In this document: one piece after another, positions 63,514-64,000 of the stretch
How positions within the stretch are numbered: position 1 is the stretch's first letter
Layout: each line of letters starts with the position of its first letter
DNA from: Bacillus sp. FJAT-22090
GTDB taxonomy: Bacteria > Bacillota > Bacilli > Bacillales_A > Planococcaceae
Reading direction: 5' to 3'
Assembly: GCF_001278755.1 (NCBI RefSeq)
Contig: NZ_CP012601.1
Span: 992,001-1,056,000 of the forward strand
DNA: 64,000 bases
Notes under the pieces: generated by a model
What the model was told of the DNA's origin: nothing
Database searches by the model: none
What the model saw: only the letters and a program-made list of their open reading frames with translations
Made by a program: the position numbers and the translations under genes

Positions 63514-64000
63514 ATGAAATTGGAAAAAGCGAAAGTTCTTGTACTTGGAACTTTTCATATGTCTGAACATGAAGGTTTAAATTCTGAAAGAAGGCAAACT
63601 GAAATTGAGGAATTAGTATCTAAACTATCAAGCTTTAAACCAACGAAGATTGCAGTTGAAATGGTACCAGAGGATTGTGAATATTGTAATGAGAAATATA
63701 AACAATATAAATTAGGTACACACAAACTAGAAATGAATGAAATATTTCAAGTAGGCTTTCGTTTAGGTTTAAAGATGGGGCATGAACAGATTTATCCAAC
63801 TATTGGATGGGTGAGTCAGACATGGATTATGGAGAAGTTGAAAGTTGGGCAAAAGAAAATCAACCAGAACTTTTAAATGAAATATATGAGGGTTTTGTGT
63901 TCCCTGAATTGTCGGAAGATAAAAGTATAATAGATTACTATAAAGAATTAAATGCCCCCACTTTACTTAACAAGTTGCATAAAATGTATGTAAATTTAGC
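63514..64000 (+). pseudogene. DUF5694-type protein, frameshifted and cut by window edge
   Basis: ATG 63514 behind AAGGAGG encodes KLEKAKVLVLGTFHMSEHEG, RRQTEIEELVSKL, KIAVEMVPED, matching DUF5694 as I recall it. After QIYPTIG the frame goes astray; the next frame gives WMGESDMDYGEVESWAKENQ, PELLNEIYEGFVFPE and runs open to the window end. One missing base near CCAACTATTGGATGGG (for example ACTGATTGG) explains the break. Function unknown. Confidence 0.7.

Overview
The window looks like chromosomal DNA of a low-GC Gram-positive bacterium of the order Bacillales, most likely Planococcaceae (the Lysinibacillus, Psychrobacillus and Sporosarcina group). The reasons are strong AGGAGG-type ribosome sites, frequent TTG and GTG starts, a phenylalanine dehydrogenase of the Lysinibacillus/Sporosarcina type, a CcpA cre box, a sigma/anti-sigma pair with DUF4179, and many lipoproteins. 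The assignment comes from recalled protein similarity, not a database search.

Layout. 1-1.7 kb: end of an MFS transporter gene and an MscS channel. 2.8-7.2 kb: a cyclic-di-GMP-I riboswitch with its own terminator ahead of an unknown STAS-like protein, a GNAT-like protein and a membrane chemoreceptor, then a group II PLP decarboxylase. 1.9-11.2 kb also holds the left part of a cassette-like array of small genes (several broken), ending with an N-terminally short tyrosine recombinase and a broken nucleotide-kinase-like gene. 11.5-24.4 kb: a phenylacetate (paa) catabolic cluster from paaK to paaX. 25.0-33.2 kb: gamma carbonic anhydrase, a nitronate monooxygenase-like protein, then thioesterase, phenylalanine dehydrogenase and a complete E1a/E1b/E2/E3 2-oxoacid dehydrogenase complex. 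33.3-36.1 kb: a TrpX-type ABC importer. 36.3-43.9 kb: a 4-hydroxyphenylacetate/homoprotocatechuate meta-cleavage cluster (hpa). 44.6-47.5 kb: an MFS gene with an in-frame stop, a DJ-1/PfpI protein, an Lrp regulator and an MFS remnant. 47.6-64.0 kb: the right part of the array, with an ECF sigma/anti-sigma pair and an IS3-family element in it.

How the catabolic genes fit together (inference). Phenylalanine is deaminated to phenylpyruvate. The adjacent dehydrogenase complex could convert arylpyruvates directly to arylacetyl-CoA. Phenylacetyl-CoA would enter the Paa epoxidase and beta-oxidation route. 4-Hydroxyphenylacetyl-CoA from tyrosine would be hydrolysed by the FlK-like thioesterase to the free acid used by HpaBC. 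The ABC importer would supply the aromatic amino acids. Two shared TACGAT-containing sites and a perfect cre box suggest joint control of the two CoA modules.

The most unusual structure is the array. About twenty copies of a composite element lie between single small genes, all in one orientation over 61 kb and on both sides of the catabolic island. Each full element is two related palindromes (CTAACGGGTGCTTTAG-type, then CTAACGCAGCAGTTTAG-type) bracketing an interchangeable terminator module. Single-palindrome versions also occur. The cargo (acetyltransferases, NUDIX, HAD, VOC, SRPBCC, lipoproteins, small membrane proteins) resembles integron cassette cargo, but the sites do not match attC and no integron integrase is visible. 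Many genes in the window carry one apparent frameshift or nonsense change, so either active decay or sequence errors must be considered.
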